64,000 bases of DNA from contig NOKP01000023.1 of the NCBI GenBank assembly GCA_002682825.1, positions 310,001-374,000 of the forward strand, given 5' to 3'. The position numbers and the translations under genes were made by a program. Every line of letters begins with the position of its first letter. Position 1 is the first letter of the stretch. The DNA is from Neonectria sp. B-13. Its lineage: Eukaryota; Ascomycota; Sordariomycetes; Hypocreales; Nectriaceae. Below the pieces are notes generated by a model. The model was not told the DNA's origin and searched no databases. It saw only the letters and a program-made list of their open reading frames with translations. This document shows positions 24,383 through 35,480 of this stretch, piece by piece.

Positions 24383-25579
24383 CTTGGTGGAGAGTTGTGA
24401 CAAGATGGGACACTTGGGTTTGGACGGGGATTTTTTGCTGTAAGTTACTTCTTGCAGTGACTGATGTGTGAAGATGGAGAGGGAAGATGGAGAGGGACGA
24501 AGAAAGCAGCAATGGAGCGCTCTTGATGCGAAGGGGATGAACCATTAAAGGAACTCGGCCAGCGGTTACGGGCGGACAACCCTGAGGGCCTATCCAGTCT
24601 ACGGTCGCTCCCATGATACTTGTTGCGAGATAGGTTTGTTGAATCTGCCGAACTAATGCAGCGCACAACCATCATGACTAACAAGTACACCCCGACCGGG
24701 CAGAGGTACACGTGAAATAGCTGCCGCAACCCCATCTTGGGCGTTTCTCTGGGGTAATAGCGTGCAGCGATCGAGGGCTCCGATGGCGGGTATAATTATG
24801 TCACAGGGCGGTTACTAACTGGCCCGGCTTTGAAACCCGGCGGAAGCCCGTCCGACAAGTTTCTTAACCGGTTCCACTGCCGCGAGCCGCGAACAAGCGG
24901 GGTGGTCACGCTGGTTGGTTTTGGGGGCTCCGCTTCGGAACAAGCAGCCGCGACGATAAGGCGAGAGAAGGAAAAATTAATGGATGGTGACCCGGCATGA
25001 TCGGCCGAAGCAGTTGCATCCTTCGGCAGTGAGACTCAGGCCACTGCGCGAGGAACCGGGCGCGAGGAACGGAACCGGGAGAGCGCGGCTCTAGGTCTTC
25101 GGTCTTCCTCTCTCTAGCCAGCTTAGCTCTATGACACGCACGAAATCTCATCTTCGTCGGCCAGTCCAGTGCAGTCACAGTCAGTCCAGTGCGCGCAGGG
25201 TCCGAACCTGAGCCTAATTATCTCTATCTCTAATCGCGGGCGTTCGTTCCTCAGACCGCCAACCGCCAGAGCTAAAAGCCTGCACTGCACGCAAACACTG
25301 TCTTTCCTCCAACAAACCACAGACCGCAAGACTCTTATCATATCTGCAGCCCGTCCCCGGTCAAGGGTTCGCTAAGATTGTCCCTCTCACAGTCGCCACA
25401 CCTTCAAGGTACTTACCCTCCTTCAATTAACCTCACTTATCTATCACCGAACAATCGTGTTAACCGCAGCCACTCCAGTGACTGATCAAGACGGGAGATC
25501 TGGCGCCCTGTGAACTTCTGAAGTTCTGACCCAGTCAATTCGACTCAGGCAGGCAATCTGACCCAGGCAAGCAGTCATC
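24383..25579. promoter_or_regulatory. Divergent promoter region, serine dehydratase / GLDC
   Basis: 1.2 kb without a supported gene. The 450 nt before GLDC are pyrimidine-rich and look like a 5' UTR/promoter. Confidence 0.5.
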
Positions 25580-28500
25580 ATGCTCTCCTCGTCTCGTCTT
25601 GCCCAAAGGCTGTGCCGTCAACCTCGGTTTTCGGCAACCGCCCTCCAGGCCCGTCGCCATGACGGCCTTCGTCTAGCACGGTGCTTCTCGGCCAATGCGC
25701 CTCTCAATGCCAGTGCTCAGAAGCCCCAGAGCAGCAAGGCCCAGCGCTTTGCCGAGACCCAGAGCAGCGTGCAGCTGAACGAGCATGAGCTGTTCTCGCG
25801 GAGGCACATTGGCAGCGAGCCCAGCGTCGCGCAGGAAATGCTCAAGTCGCTGGATCCTCCCGCCAGCTCCATGGAGGAGTTCCTTGAACAGACAATCCCC
25901 TCTCAGGTCCGAAGGAAGACGACTGGTCTGGACTTGGTCGAGCAGTGGGAGGAGGGCGGCGCCGAGGTCACCGTGCCATCCCAAGGCCGCCCCGAGCACT
26001 TCATCCAGAAGAAGATGAGAGAGCTCGGCAGCCGCAACACCCAGTTTGAGTCTTACATCGGTTCCGGATACTATGGCACCCTCGTGCCCCAGGTCATTCA
26101 GCGCAATGTCCTGGAGAACCCCGCCTGGTACACCAGCTACACTCCGTACCAAGCCGAGATCAGCCAGGGACGCCTGGAGTCGCTGCTCAACTTCCAGACC
26201 CTGGTCACCGATTTGACCGGCCTAGACATCGCCAACGCCTCGGTTCTTGATGAGGCAACCGCCGCCGCCGAGGCAATGACCCTCTCCCTCAACGGCGCTC
26301 CCGCAAAGGTGCAAGCCAAGGGCGCCAAGAAGACCTTCGTCGTGTCCGAGAACTGCCACCCCCAGACTCTTGCCGTGCTCCAGTCCAGGGCAGAGGGATT
26401 CGGCATCGACATCGTCATTGGTGATGTCCTCGCCAACGATTGCCAGTTGATCAAGGATGCCAAGGGCAGCCTCATCGGCACCCTGATCCAGTACCCAGAC
26501 ACCCACGGTGGTGTCCACGATTTCCAACGCCTCTCAGACGTGGTCCACGAGCAGAAGGGATTGGTGAGCGTTGCCACTGATCTCCTGGCTCTCACCATGT
26601 TGAAGCCGCCAGGCGAGTTTGGCGCAGACATTGCTCTCGGTAGTGCTCAGCGACTGGGTGTTCCCCTGGGCTTTGGTGGGCCTCACGCTGCCTTCTTCGC
26701 AACCACGGAGAAGTACAAGCGCAAGATCCCCGGACGACTTGTCGGCGTGTCGAAAGATCGCCTGGGCAAGCGTGCGCTTCGCCTCGCGCTGCAAACCCGC
26801 GAGCAGCACATCCGACGTGAGAAGGCCACCAGCAACATCTGCACTGCCCAGGCCCTGCTGGCAAACATGTCCGCATTCTATGCCGTTTACCACGGTCCTA
26901 ATGGCTTGAAGGCTATTGCCCAGGATATCTGGAGCAAGACCCGCCTGGCGCAGGACCTGATCCTTCAGGAGGGCCAGTTCAAGCTGTTCACTAATGGTGT
27001 TCGCGAGGATGGCGCTGTGCTCTTCGACACTGTCTCTTTCCAGGCCTCCCCCGACGTTGTTGTCGCAGCACACGAAAAGGCTCAGCTTAATGGCATCAAC
27101 CTGCGACGAATTAGTGAGGACAAGGTTGGGTTCTCTCTGCACGAGGGTCTGTCTCTGGAAAGCCTGAGCAACCTCGTCCAGTGCTTCGGTGTTTCCGAGG
27201 CCAAGTTCAACTCCGCACTCGAGTCCGAGAGCAGCCGGGCCTTGGACAACCAGGTCCCGTCCAGCCTGCAGCGATTTTCTTCCTTCCTCGAGCAGCCTGT
27301 CTTCAACCAGTACCACTCGGAGACGGAGCTTCTGCGATACATCTACCACCTGCAGTACAAGGACCTCTCGCTCGTGCACTCCATGATCCCGCTGGGCTCC
27401 TGCACCATGAAGCTCAACGCCACGACGGAGATGCTCTCCCTCTCCGACCCTGGCATCGCCAACATCCACCCCTTCGCGCCTGTTGAGCAAGCTTCCGGCT
27501 ACAAGTCTCTGATCACCTCCCTCGGCAAGAACCTGTCCACCATCACCGGAATGGACGACGTCAGCCTCCAGCCCAACTCGGGAGCCCAGGGCGAGTTTGC
27601 CGGCCTCCGCGTCATCAAGAAGTACCTCGAGAGCAAGGAGGGTGGCGAGCGCCGAAAGATCTGCCTCATCCCTGTTTCCGCCCACGGCACCAACCCTGCC
27701 AGCGCGGCCATGGCTGGCATGCAGGTTGTGCCCATCAAGTGTGACCCCAAGACCGGAAACCTGGACATTGCCGACTTGAAGGCCAAGTGTGCCAAGCACT
27801 CCAAGGAGCTGGCCGCTATTATGATTACCTACCCCAGCACGTTTGGCGTCTTTGAGCCCGAGGTCAAGCAGGTCTGCGATATTGTCCACGAGCACGGCGG
27901 TCAAGTCTACATGGATGGCGCCAACCTTAACGCTCAGATTGGCCTCTGTAGCCCTGGAGACATCGGTGCTGATGTTTGCCATCTGAACCTCCACAAGACC
28001 TTCTGTATCCCTCACGGCGGCGGTGGCCCAGGCGTTGGCCCCATCGGTGTCAAGAAGCACCTCGCTCCTTATCTCCCTGGTCACCCAGTCACCGACCCTC
28101 AGATGGGCCCCGAAGAGCGCAAGAACACGGCTGTTGCGCCCATCAGCGCCGCGCCGTGGGGCAGCGCATCCATCCTCCCCATCAGCCACACGTACATCCT
28201 GATGATGGGCGGTGACGGCCTGACACAGCAGACCGGTGTAGCCCTGCTCAACGCCAACTACATCATGTCCCGCCTATTGCCGTACTACAAGGTGGCCTAC
28301 ACCAACGCCAACGGACGCTGCGCGCACGAGTTCATCCTCGACCTACGACCGCTAAAGGAGACGTCCGGCGTTGAGGTTGCCGATGTCGCCAAGCGGCTGC
28401 AAGACTACGGCTTCCACTCGCCCACCATGAGCTGGCCCGTGTCCGGCACTCTCATGATCGAGCCCACCGAGTCCGAGTCGCGCGCCGAGCTCGACCGCTT

Positions 28501-28783
28501 CTGTGACGCTCTGATCCAAATCCGCCAGGAGATCGCCGCCATCGAAGACGGGACGGTGCCGCGCCAGGGCAACCTGCTCAAGAACGCGCCTCACCCGCAG
28601 CACGACCTGCTCGTGTCGGACAAGGAGTGGGACCGACCGTACTCGCGCGAGGAGGCAGCCTACCCGCTGCCGTGGCTGAGGGAGAAGAAGATGTGGCCGT
28701 CCGTGGCGAGGGTGGACGATGCGTTCGGTGACACCAACCTGTTCTGCACGTGCCCCCCTGTCGAGGGCAGCGAAGACCTGTAG
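25580..28783 (+). CDS. GLDC: Glycine dehydrogenase (decarboxylating), P protein of glycine cleavage system
   Basis: One uninterrupted frame of 1067 aa, the full length expected for the homodimeric P protein. Residues 1 to about 45 are Arg/Ser/Ala-rich without acids early on, a mitochondrial presequence. FSRRHIGSEP marks the mature start. The N-terminal half has the family blocks YIGSGYYGT and NPAWYTSYTPYQAEISQGRLESL. The C-terminal half has SMIPLGSCTMKLNA and the PLP lysine Lys806 in LHKTFCIPHGGGGPG. The enzyme decarboxylates glycine and passes the aminomethyl group to lipoyl-H protein. GCSH lies 0.5 kb away in convergent orientation and SHMT 2.4 kb away. Yeast calls this gene GCV2. Confidence 0.97.
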   Translation: MLSSSRLAQRLCRQPRFSATALQARRHDGLRLARCFSANAPLNASAQKPQSSKAQRFAETQSSVQLNEHELFSRRHIGSEPSVAQEMLKSLDPPASSMEEFLEQTIPSQVRRKTTGLDLVEQWEEGGAEVTVPSQGRPEHFIQKKMRELGSRNTQFESYIGSGYYGTLVPQVIQRNVLENPAWYTSYTPYQAEISQGRLESLLNFQTLVTDLTGLDIANASVLDEATAAAEAMTLSLNGAPAKVQAKGAKKTFVVSENCHPQTLAVLQSRAEGFGIDIVIGDVLANDCQLIKDAKGSLIGTLIQYPDTHGGVHDFQRLSDVVHEQKGLVSVATDLLALTMLKPPGEFGADIALGSAQRLGVPLGFGGPHAAFFATTEKYKRKIPGRLVGVSKDRLGKRALRLALQTREQHIRREKATSNICTAQALLANMSAFYAVYHGPNGLKAIAQDIWSKTRLAQDLILQEGQFKLFTNGVREDGAVLFDTVSFQASPDVVVAAHEKAQLNGINLRRISEDKVGFSLHEGLSLESLSNLVQCFGVSEAKFNSALESESSRALDNQVPSSLQRFSSFLEQPVFNQYHSETELLRYIYHLQYKDLSLVHSMIPLGSCTMKLNATTEMLSLSDPGIANIHPFAPVEQASGYKSLITSLGKNLSTITGMDDVSLQPNSGAQGEFAGLRVIKKYLESKEGGERRKICLIPVSAHGTNPASAAMAGMQVVPIKCDPKTGNLDIADLKAKCAKHSKELAAIMITYPSTFGVFEPEVKQVCDIVHEHGGQVYMDGANLNAQIGLCSPGDIGADVCHLNLHKTFCIPHGGGGPGVGPIGVKKHLAPYLPGHPVTDPQMGPEERKNTAVAPISAAPWGSASILPISHTYILMMGGDGLTQQTGVALLNANYIMSRLLPYYKVAYTNANGRCAHEFILDLRPLKETSGVEVADVAKRLQDYGFHSPTMSWPVSGTLMIEPTESESRAELDRFCDALIQIRQEIAAIEDGTVPRQGNLLKNAPHPQHDLLVSDKEWDRPYSREEAAYPLPWLREKKMWPSVARVDDAFGDTNLFCTCPPVEGSEDL

Positions 28784-29268
28784 GCATGTGCAGGCAAAAA
28801 ATAGAGATTGCGGAATGAGGAGGAGCGTTGATTTGAAAAGCCATTAGAGTGGCAGCATTAGACCCCATTCACCATGTTGGTCGATTTTTTGAATCATATT
28901 GTCAAAGATATTTCAACCATTAGCATTAGGTTTAGGATTTTGCCTAGTATAGAATAAAGAACTTACACACGCAAACCAATCGCTGCATTAAGGGGCTATA
29001 GCTGTGACTTAGCTGAGGTTGAATTTCTTTGGTATTTTATTAATTACAGAAATACTGTTTAAAGCTGGAGTTGCTATAGCTCATCAATTATCCTCGATTC
29101 GCGGCTGAATTTAGAAGGCTTCAATTCACACTTCAGGTCGAAGGTCGCCGCATGGTCTCGCAACGCAATGATCACTTCAAATTGGATGCTCCGAAAGGTG
29201 GACGAAGCAAGTCTTTTAAAGGGTCCCAAATTTTGTTCTCATTTCTCTAAAATACCGTTCCCTCAGTC
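28784..29268. other. Convergent 3' spacer GLDC/GCSH
   Basis: AT-rich, no gene. It contains both 3' UTRs. Confidence 0.65.
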
Positions 29269-29894
29269 CTATAGGGTCTTGAGGTGCTCCTCGTACTTTT
29301 CGGGGCTCATCAGCGATTCTGCGGCTGAGAAGTCCCCTCCCTCGAGCTTAATGAGCCAGCCCGTACCCTCGGGATCATCGTTGATAAGTTCGGGATCGCT
29401 GGTCAAGGCGTCGTTAATCTCGACGACCGTTCCAGAGACGGGAGTCAGGACCTCTCCAACCGCCTTGACAGACTCGACTGTGCCGAGCTCGTCACTAGAT
29501 TCGAGCTCCGCGCCCTTCTCGGGGAGTTCGACGAAGACGACCTCACCTAGCTCGTTGGAGGCATGCTGGGAGATGCCAATTGTGCCTGTGGTCAAGTGTT
29601 TTAGTGAATTGGTTCCTGAAACATCATCTACGGGACATATCCTTACAGGACTTCTTGTCGTCGGATACTTCCACCCACTCATGGGATTCGGTGTATCGCT
29701 TCTCTAGCACTTCCGGGACATCAGCAGCGCCCCCATCATCTCGACGATGAGTGCTTACGGTTCAGCGAGACGGAGAAGGACCGTCGCTGTGCGGCCAGGA
29801 ATGCAGCAGGAGCGGCCTTGAGGGGGAGTCGGAGAGATGAAGGCTTGGTTCTGGACAGAGAGGCCAATGCCTGTCGTGCGAAGAGAGCTGACAT
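29269..29894 (-). CDS. GCSH: Glycine cleavage system H protein, mitochondrial
   Basis: Three exons, 29759-29894, 29647-29703 and 29269-29585, 169 aa. The first about 43 residues form an Arg/Ser/Ala-rich mitochondrial presequence ending near RRSFSVSLNQ. The 57-nt middle exon encodes KRYTESHEWVEVSDDKKS, the canonical H-protein start. The lipoyl attachment lysine is Lys105 in ESVKAVGEV, and GTGWLIKLE plus SPEKYEEHLK close the domain. The lipoyl arm shuttles the aminomethyl group between P, T and L proteins. It is convergent with GLDC and in the same orientation as SHMT. Yeast calls it GCV3. The 5' UTR holds a TGAG repeat. Confidence 0.94.
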
Positions 29895-29912
29895 GTTGAC
29901 GGGTGTGAAGTG

Positions 29913-29932
29913 TGAGTGAGTGAGTGAGTGAG
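29913..29932. repeat. (TGAG)5 microsatellite
   Basis: Five TGAG units lie about 20 nt upstream of the GCSH start codon, thus probably in its 5' leader (as CTCA on the transcript strand). Confidence 0.9.
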
Positions 29933-31151
29933 AGAGTCGAATTGGAGAATGGAGAGGGACGAATGAGAGAGACGGATGACAGAATCGGAGACTGTAGGAT
30001 GTTTTTTTGCTAATCCTGGTTGGGCTCACTGCGTTTGATGAAGAGAAAACCCGCCGACTACGAGGAGATGCAAAGGAGGAATGCTCCGGTGCTTATCCCG
30101 GCGAGCGTCAGCGGGGTGTGGGCGAGGAAGTCCCTGTCGCAGCTCGGCAGAGCCGCTGCAAGGGCACCCAACCATAGGGGCCTTGTACCCGCCATTGATG
30201 CTCGGCCGGAACGCTACCGGTAGGATTAATAAGTCCTCGGTGACTGATAGTCTTCAACTGGCAAAGAATCCGTCGTATTGTGCTGTTATCCCATTCCGAC
30301 ACCTCGCCGGAGCGCCGCGGCGAGCAAGCTGGAGGAACTTGATCCCCAGGCGGTCCGCACCTGTGGAACCGGCCCAGGTTGTTAGTCAATGTGTCCAGTG
30401 ACCTGGACAAGGCACTTCGTGATACCACTCCTCCGAGACGTGACCCAATCAGAGCCCGAGCCGCGCCGAGATTGGCAGTATCGGGCCAGTAACACGCAGA
30501 GCCGCGGTGCCACCCTCGGAACCCACTCCACGCAGAAGGTACACGATACCTCGTCCCCGAGCACTAGTAAACCTGCTGTGGATGCATGTTGTCGGAGGGA
30601 GCAGAGATGCGGAGGGACTCGCCGCCTCAAACCTGGAGCTCCCAAGGACCCTGTGCACTGTTCATCGGGTTGATCTCGTGGATGCACCGCGGCTGTTCGA
30701 GACGGGACTGCTTTACCCCAACCGCAGTGGGTAGCTCCCCAGTGCGGGGAAACTCTCCAGGTTCCATATTCTGGACTTCATGGCTCCAGCTATGAAGTAC
30801 AGGCGGTTCTCTAATTACGACGTACCACGGCACCAGATTTCGTGGCGCCTAGCCCGATCAGCTGGTCGGAGGCCCGGCCGAATCTCCCGAGGGCCGTCCT
30901 GACCGCCCGAACGCGCAGAAGCGATCCCGGATCCTCGGCGGAGCTCCCACCTCGTGAGGACCTTGTTCGTGCATGTGGTGACGACATCCAGTTGGCGATC
31001 CTGGTGACATTTTCGGGATAGTTGGCAACGATGGTCAATGGTCAATGGTCAATGGTCAATGGTCAAAGTGAATGCACGAGGAACTGAACGATGAAGGTTA
31101 CGGTTGTTGAAACGCTTGTGTATTGCAATTATTATCGTGCGGCGTGGCTAT
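29933..31151. other. 1.2-kb spacer between GCSH and SHMT, no gene recognised
   Basis: GC-rich with overlapping frames of 70-106 codons on both strands and no domain seen. It must hold the GCSH promoter and the SHMT 3' flank. A heptamer repeat lies at 31031-31065. Confidence 0.5.
31031..31065. repeat. Five tandem 7-bp units (ATGGTCA)
   Basis: Five perfect ATGGTCA units in the 3' flank of the SHMT gene. Confidence 0.93.
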
Positions 31152-32858
31152 TCAAGCCTCGAGCCACGGCTGGGGGAATTGCCCAACCCACTCCTTAACC
31201 TCCTCCCGGAGCGCACCGATCTCTGGGACCGCAGCTCCATCTCCAAGGTGCGCCAGGAACGCCTTGACCGTGCCGGGGTTCTTGACTCCCTGAGCCTGCG
31301 CCGCCTCACGCGCTTGCTTATCAACCGTCGCCGCAATCTTGACGCCGCGGTCGACAATGTCGGCCACGCGCTTGAAGTCCTCCGCCCCGAAGCCCCTCGT
31401 CGTCATCGCCGGCGTGCCCAGGCGAAGGCCGCCGGGCTTCAGCGCCGAGCGGTCTCCGGGCACCGTGTTCTTGTTGCTGGCCACGCCGCAGAGCTCCAGC
31501 ACCCGCTCGACGCGCGCGCCGTCGATGCCCTTGGGCTTGAGGTCCACGAGAACCAGGTGGTTGTCGGTGCCTCCTGAGACTAGGCTGTAGCCGAGGTCGT
31601 CGCCCAGACGGCTCGCGAACGCTTGCGCGTTGGTCAAGACCGCCTCCTGGTACTCCTTGAACTCTGGCGACTTCGCCTGGCGAAGAGCCACCGCAAGCGC
31701 TGTGATGGTGTGGTTGTGCGGGCCGCCCTGGTGACCTGGGAACACGGATGCGTTGATAGGGCCCTCTAGATCGTACAGAACCTCCTTGCCCTTCTTGTCG
31801 ACGCTTCGGACGCCCTTGCGGAAGAAGATCATGGCGCCTCGCGGTCCACGGAGCGACTTGTGGGTGGTAGTTGTGACGACATCCGCGTACTCGAAAGGCG
31901 ACGGGATGGTGCCGGCGGCGACGAGGCCAGAAATATGCGCCATGTCTGCCAGTAGGTATGAGCCGACCTCGGTAGCGATGGCACGCATTCGCTTGTAGTC
32001 GATCAGGCGGGAGTAGGCCGAGGTTCCGGCGATGATGATCTTCGGGCGGTAGAGCATGGCAGTGTCGAGGAGCTTGTCGTAGTCGATCAAGCCCGTCTCC
32101 TCGCATAGCCGGTAGGGCAGCGTCTCGAAGTACTTGGAGATCATGGAGATCTTCTTGTGAGGGAGCTGGTAGCCGTGGGAGAGATGGCCTCCATGGGGAA
32201 GGTCGAGGCCCATGATGCGGTCATGCGTGTTGAGGAGCGCCGAGTAGGCGCACAGGTTGGCTGGCGATCCGGAGAGAGCTGGATAAAACAGTCAGTATGG
32301 CGTAGGAGAACGGAGGATGGTGTTGGCTGAGAGCAGCCACGCACTTTGAACATTGACGCCCCATTGCTCGGGATCCAGACGGAAGGCCTCGAGAGCTCGC
32401 TTTTGGCACAGGCGCTCAGCTTCATCGATGTGCTCGTTTCCACCGTAGTAACGAGCTCCGGGGTAGCCTTCAGAATACTTGTTCTGCATGACACTGCCCA
32501 GGGCATCCAGGACCGAGCGGGAGGTGAAGTTTTCCGAGGGGATGAGGTTGATGAAGTGGTTCTGTCGCGTCTCTTCCTGTCCTGGAGTCAGCGACAGCCT
32601 CCAGAAAGGCCGGACATTCATTGATTAACATACACGCTTCAGAATGGCATGGACTTCGGGGTCACCATTTTCGAGGGTAGCTCCCAGGAGCTATGCGTCA
32701 TGTCAGTATTCACTTCCCAGCCATTGAATCGGAGCTTTCATTCTCACCTTCGCATGCGCGGCAAACGAATTGAGTGACCTCACTTGGATCTGGCTGGCAA
32801 GCGACGGCTTGGCCCGGAGGCATCGCCCGGTCTGCCGAAGAGCTCTCGAGTTCAACAT
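31152..32858 (-). CDS. SHMT: Serine hydroxymethyltransferase, mitochondrial type
   Basis: Four exons, 32748-32858, 32634-32690, 32345-32576 and 31152-32278, 508 aa. All joins preserve frame and restore NVQTLSGSPAN across intron 3. Exon 1 encodes a 37-residue Arg/Ser-rich presequence, pointing to mitochondria. Landmarks are [25 protein letters not shown], the nucleotide-like GGHLSHGY, and the PLP lysine Lys274 in [13 protein letters not shown]. The enzyme interconverts serine plus THF with glycine plus 5,10-methylene-THF. This is the same folate product released by the glycine cleavage system, whose P and H genes are adjacent. It is divergent from a Zn2Cys6 regulator across 0.77 kb. It is SHM1-like by targeting. 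Confidence 0.95.
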
Positions 32859-33627
32859 GGTGGAAGAGATGGCAGAAGGAGAGATCACAACGAAGTCGTC
32901 AAGGGATGCGCCTCAAGCGAAGTGGTCAATTGATCTAATAAGGGAAAACAAGATAGAATCCGGGGTCCACATGCAAGCAACTGTTCGTCCAGCTTGGCGC
33001 CTCTTCGGCTTCGGGCGGCCATCCGAGGGACAGCTCTGCAGCTCCGCGGTGCCGGAGGTCTGGAGGAGGAGAGCCGGCTCCACCGCCTGCTCCACTGCAG
33101 GACTGGGATGTGTGACGCCGGGAGGTCTTACATGATGGTCACTAGGTCTAGCTATCTGAGGCGGCCACCACCTTCTAGTGCGTTTTGCTCCTCCCCAAGG
33201 CCGACGTAGCGCGTTCTGCCAGAGCCGCGTTAGAAAGCGTCGAAGCGGCGGGGTCTAGGGTAGCTCACTAAGCGGCCGGTTAGTCAACGCGGTTGTCGTA
33301 TGTGCAAGGGTGTCCATCCCTGTCTCGATCCAGGCTGTTTTGCTCCACCCGAGTTATCTCCCGTGCGGTATCTCCAAGGCTGATGAGCTTGTTCCCCCAC
33401 TGTCATCACCTCCACTCATCGACTGACCCCCGTTGGTTCCGCCCGATATATCGGTTCTCGCGGGTGTGCCCTTGCTTCGTCTCTACCGCGTCCCAGCATA
33501 AGGCCCGCGATCCGACGTCCAGGTCCCAGACCGCCCTAGGTGGGCGTTCGTTCGCCGCACAGCTCGACCTCGGTTGTTTTGAGCCTTGAGTCGTGCGTGG
33601 TGTCGTCGTTTCCTGTGCGCGCCAGCA
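32859..33627. promoter_or_regulatory. Divergent promoter region SHMT / Zn2Cys6 gene
   Basis: 769 nt with no gene, shared by head-to-head SHMT and regulator. Confidence 0.5.
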
Positions 33628-35480
33628 ATGCGACCCATGCCCATCATCAGGAGCCGCACCGGTTGCTTCACCTGCCGCCGCAGGAAAAAGAAGTGCAATG
33701 AGGAGAAGCCTATCTGCAGCGGCTGCAAGCGCAATAAGCTTGAATGCCACTGGCCTACCGACTCGTCCAATTCGTCTAGCTCTCAGAAGCGGGCCGACAC
33801 GGCCGCTGGCTCCGGCGTGCCCCAGTCGTCCGGGCCGTCCTTTGTCGCCACGTCGTCGGGCTCCAAGCCGCAGCAGCAGGAGCTCCAGCATCGCCAGCGG
33901 CTGGCTGGCCTGGAGCCGGACTCGGAGCCGGACACGGAGCAGATCATCGTCGTTTCTGGGCCGTCCCCGGGCAACACTTCCCAATTAAATATGCCCCGGG
34001 ACGGCTCCTCCACCCCCGGCCCGGGCTCCGAAGACACGGACATGGCCGAGGCTGATGACGAGTCCGTCCAGCCGTCGCCGTCGCCGTCATCCACTCACTC
34101 GTCGGCCGGCTCGTCCGACTCCCTGTCGGTGGCCTCTCCCATCATCGACTACGACAGAGACGTGGTTGATGCGCTGGCCCTCACCGTCGTCTCCGGATCC
34201 ACCTCCGAGCCCGGCCGTTACATGGGCGCCGACATCCCCATGCCCGTTTCCATGCTACCCCAGCACGGCCACGACTCCTATGAGCTGCTCAGCTATTACC
34301 TCTCGCGCACCGCGAACAGCATGGGTAACGGCTCCACCGACGTCAACCCCTTCATCGCCAAGTTGATACCCCTTGGCTTCTCCAACCCGCTCGTCCTGCA
34401 GCTCATCCTGGCCCAGAGCGCAGCGCATCGCCAAGCGTCGGCTGAGCGCCAACCCACCGATCAGGTTGCCCAGCGGTACTACACGGACTCGCTGCGGATG
34501 TTCAGGACTGTTGTCACCGAATATGTTTCGGGAAAGGATGAAAATACCCTCGTCTTGACGGTGGGAAGTCTCATCTTGTGCCTCACCGAGGTCTGTATCA
34601 GTGACATGTCTTGGCATTGCGGTCAGGCTTGGCTAACTCTATCTAGGTTGCTCGAGGAGACATCCACGGCACCGTCTTTGACCATCTCTCGGCGTCCAAG
34701 TCTCTGTTGTCCATGCTGCTGACACGACCCAAGTCCGAAGTCTTCGACGATCTACCGGACTTTCTTGTCGAGTATTACATGCATATCGCCGCCTCCAGCA
34801 TGATCTCTATCGACCCGCACTATAGCTCACAACCCCTTCTCAGCGCTGAAATCGAGAATTGGGCGAGGGGTCTTGTAGAAAGGAAGTACGTTGGCCAGCT
34901 CTGCGGGTGCTGGCTTGAGCTCCTTATACTCATCACCCAGATCTTCCATCTCGGCCAGTGCATGATGACACCTGTGGAGGGCCAACCCAACTCTCCATCT
35001 CCAGATAACATCGTCACATTCGGCTTCTTGCAATCGCAGGCTTTGGCCTTCTTCCCTGATGTTGCTGTGACGGCACATTCCCGGCTTGCTGGCCTTGTGT
35101 TCAAGCAGGCAGTTCTCTTATACCTGTGGACTATCCTGGGCACACCGCACCAGGAGAGCGAAACTAGCTCCCACCGAGCACTTATGATCGCTGCTGTTTC
35201 TGATGCAGTCATCCTACTTAGCCAGTTACCTGCTACCGTCAGGGTAAACACCAGTCTCTGCTGGCCCCTGGCTGTCATTGGCTGCTGTACAACCGATCCA
35301 ACCATCCAAGAAATCCTAAGAATCCGGCTTCAGACAATGGTGGATACGATTGGTCTTGGAAACATGAGAGAAACTCTAGTCCTCTTGGAGCATGTATGGA
35401 GGCAGCCTCTCGAAGACATCAGCCCATGGTCGCTGTGCAAGGCGATGAGGGAACACCAGATATGGATCTCCTTTGCTTGA
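33628..35480 (+). CDS. Zn2Cys6 transcription factor next to glycine genes
   Basis: Two exons, 33628-34590 and 34647-35480, 598 aa. The open frame begins earlier at a TTG; the first ATG is at 33628. The binuclear zinc cluster is complete: Cys13, 16, 23, 30, 33 and 40 (CX2CX6CX6CX2CX6C) with RRRKKK between Cys16 and Cys23. A long Ser/Pro/Gln-rich acidic linker (about 48-170) precedes a C-terminal fungal-specific TF region (PMPVSMLPQHGHDSYELLSYYLSRTA onward). This layout is like UGA3/ARCA-type regulators of nitrogen or sterol genes. Its divergent placement with SHMT makes control of the glycine/serine genes a reasonable guess. Exon 2 is a single frame to the stop; a further small intron cannot be excluded. 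Confidence 0.85.

Noticed and set aside
25673..26152. 159-codon frame antisense to the GLDC start
   Set aside because: Same cause; no start context or homology.
26534..28189. 551-codon open frame antisense to GLDC
   Set aside because: Long antisense frames are common opposite GC-rich, codon-biased genes. The predicted protein is Leu/Val/Asp/Gly-rich with no domain, and GLDC on the other strand is certain.
31321..32106. 261-codon second minus-strand frame inside SHMT
   Set aside because: A frame shadow of the true SHMT exon, rich in Arg/His, without domain.
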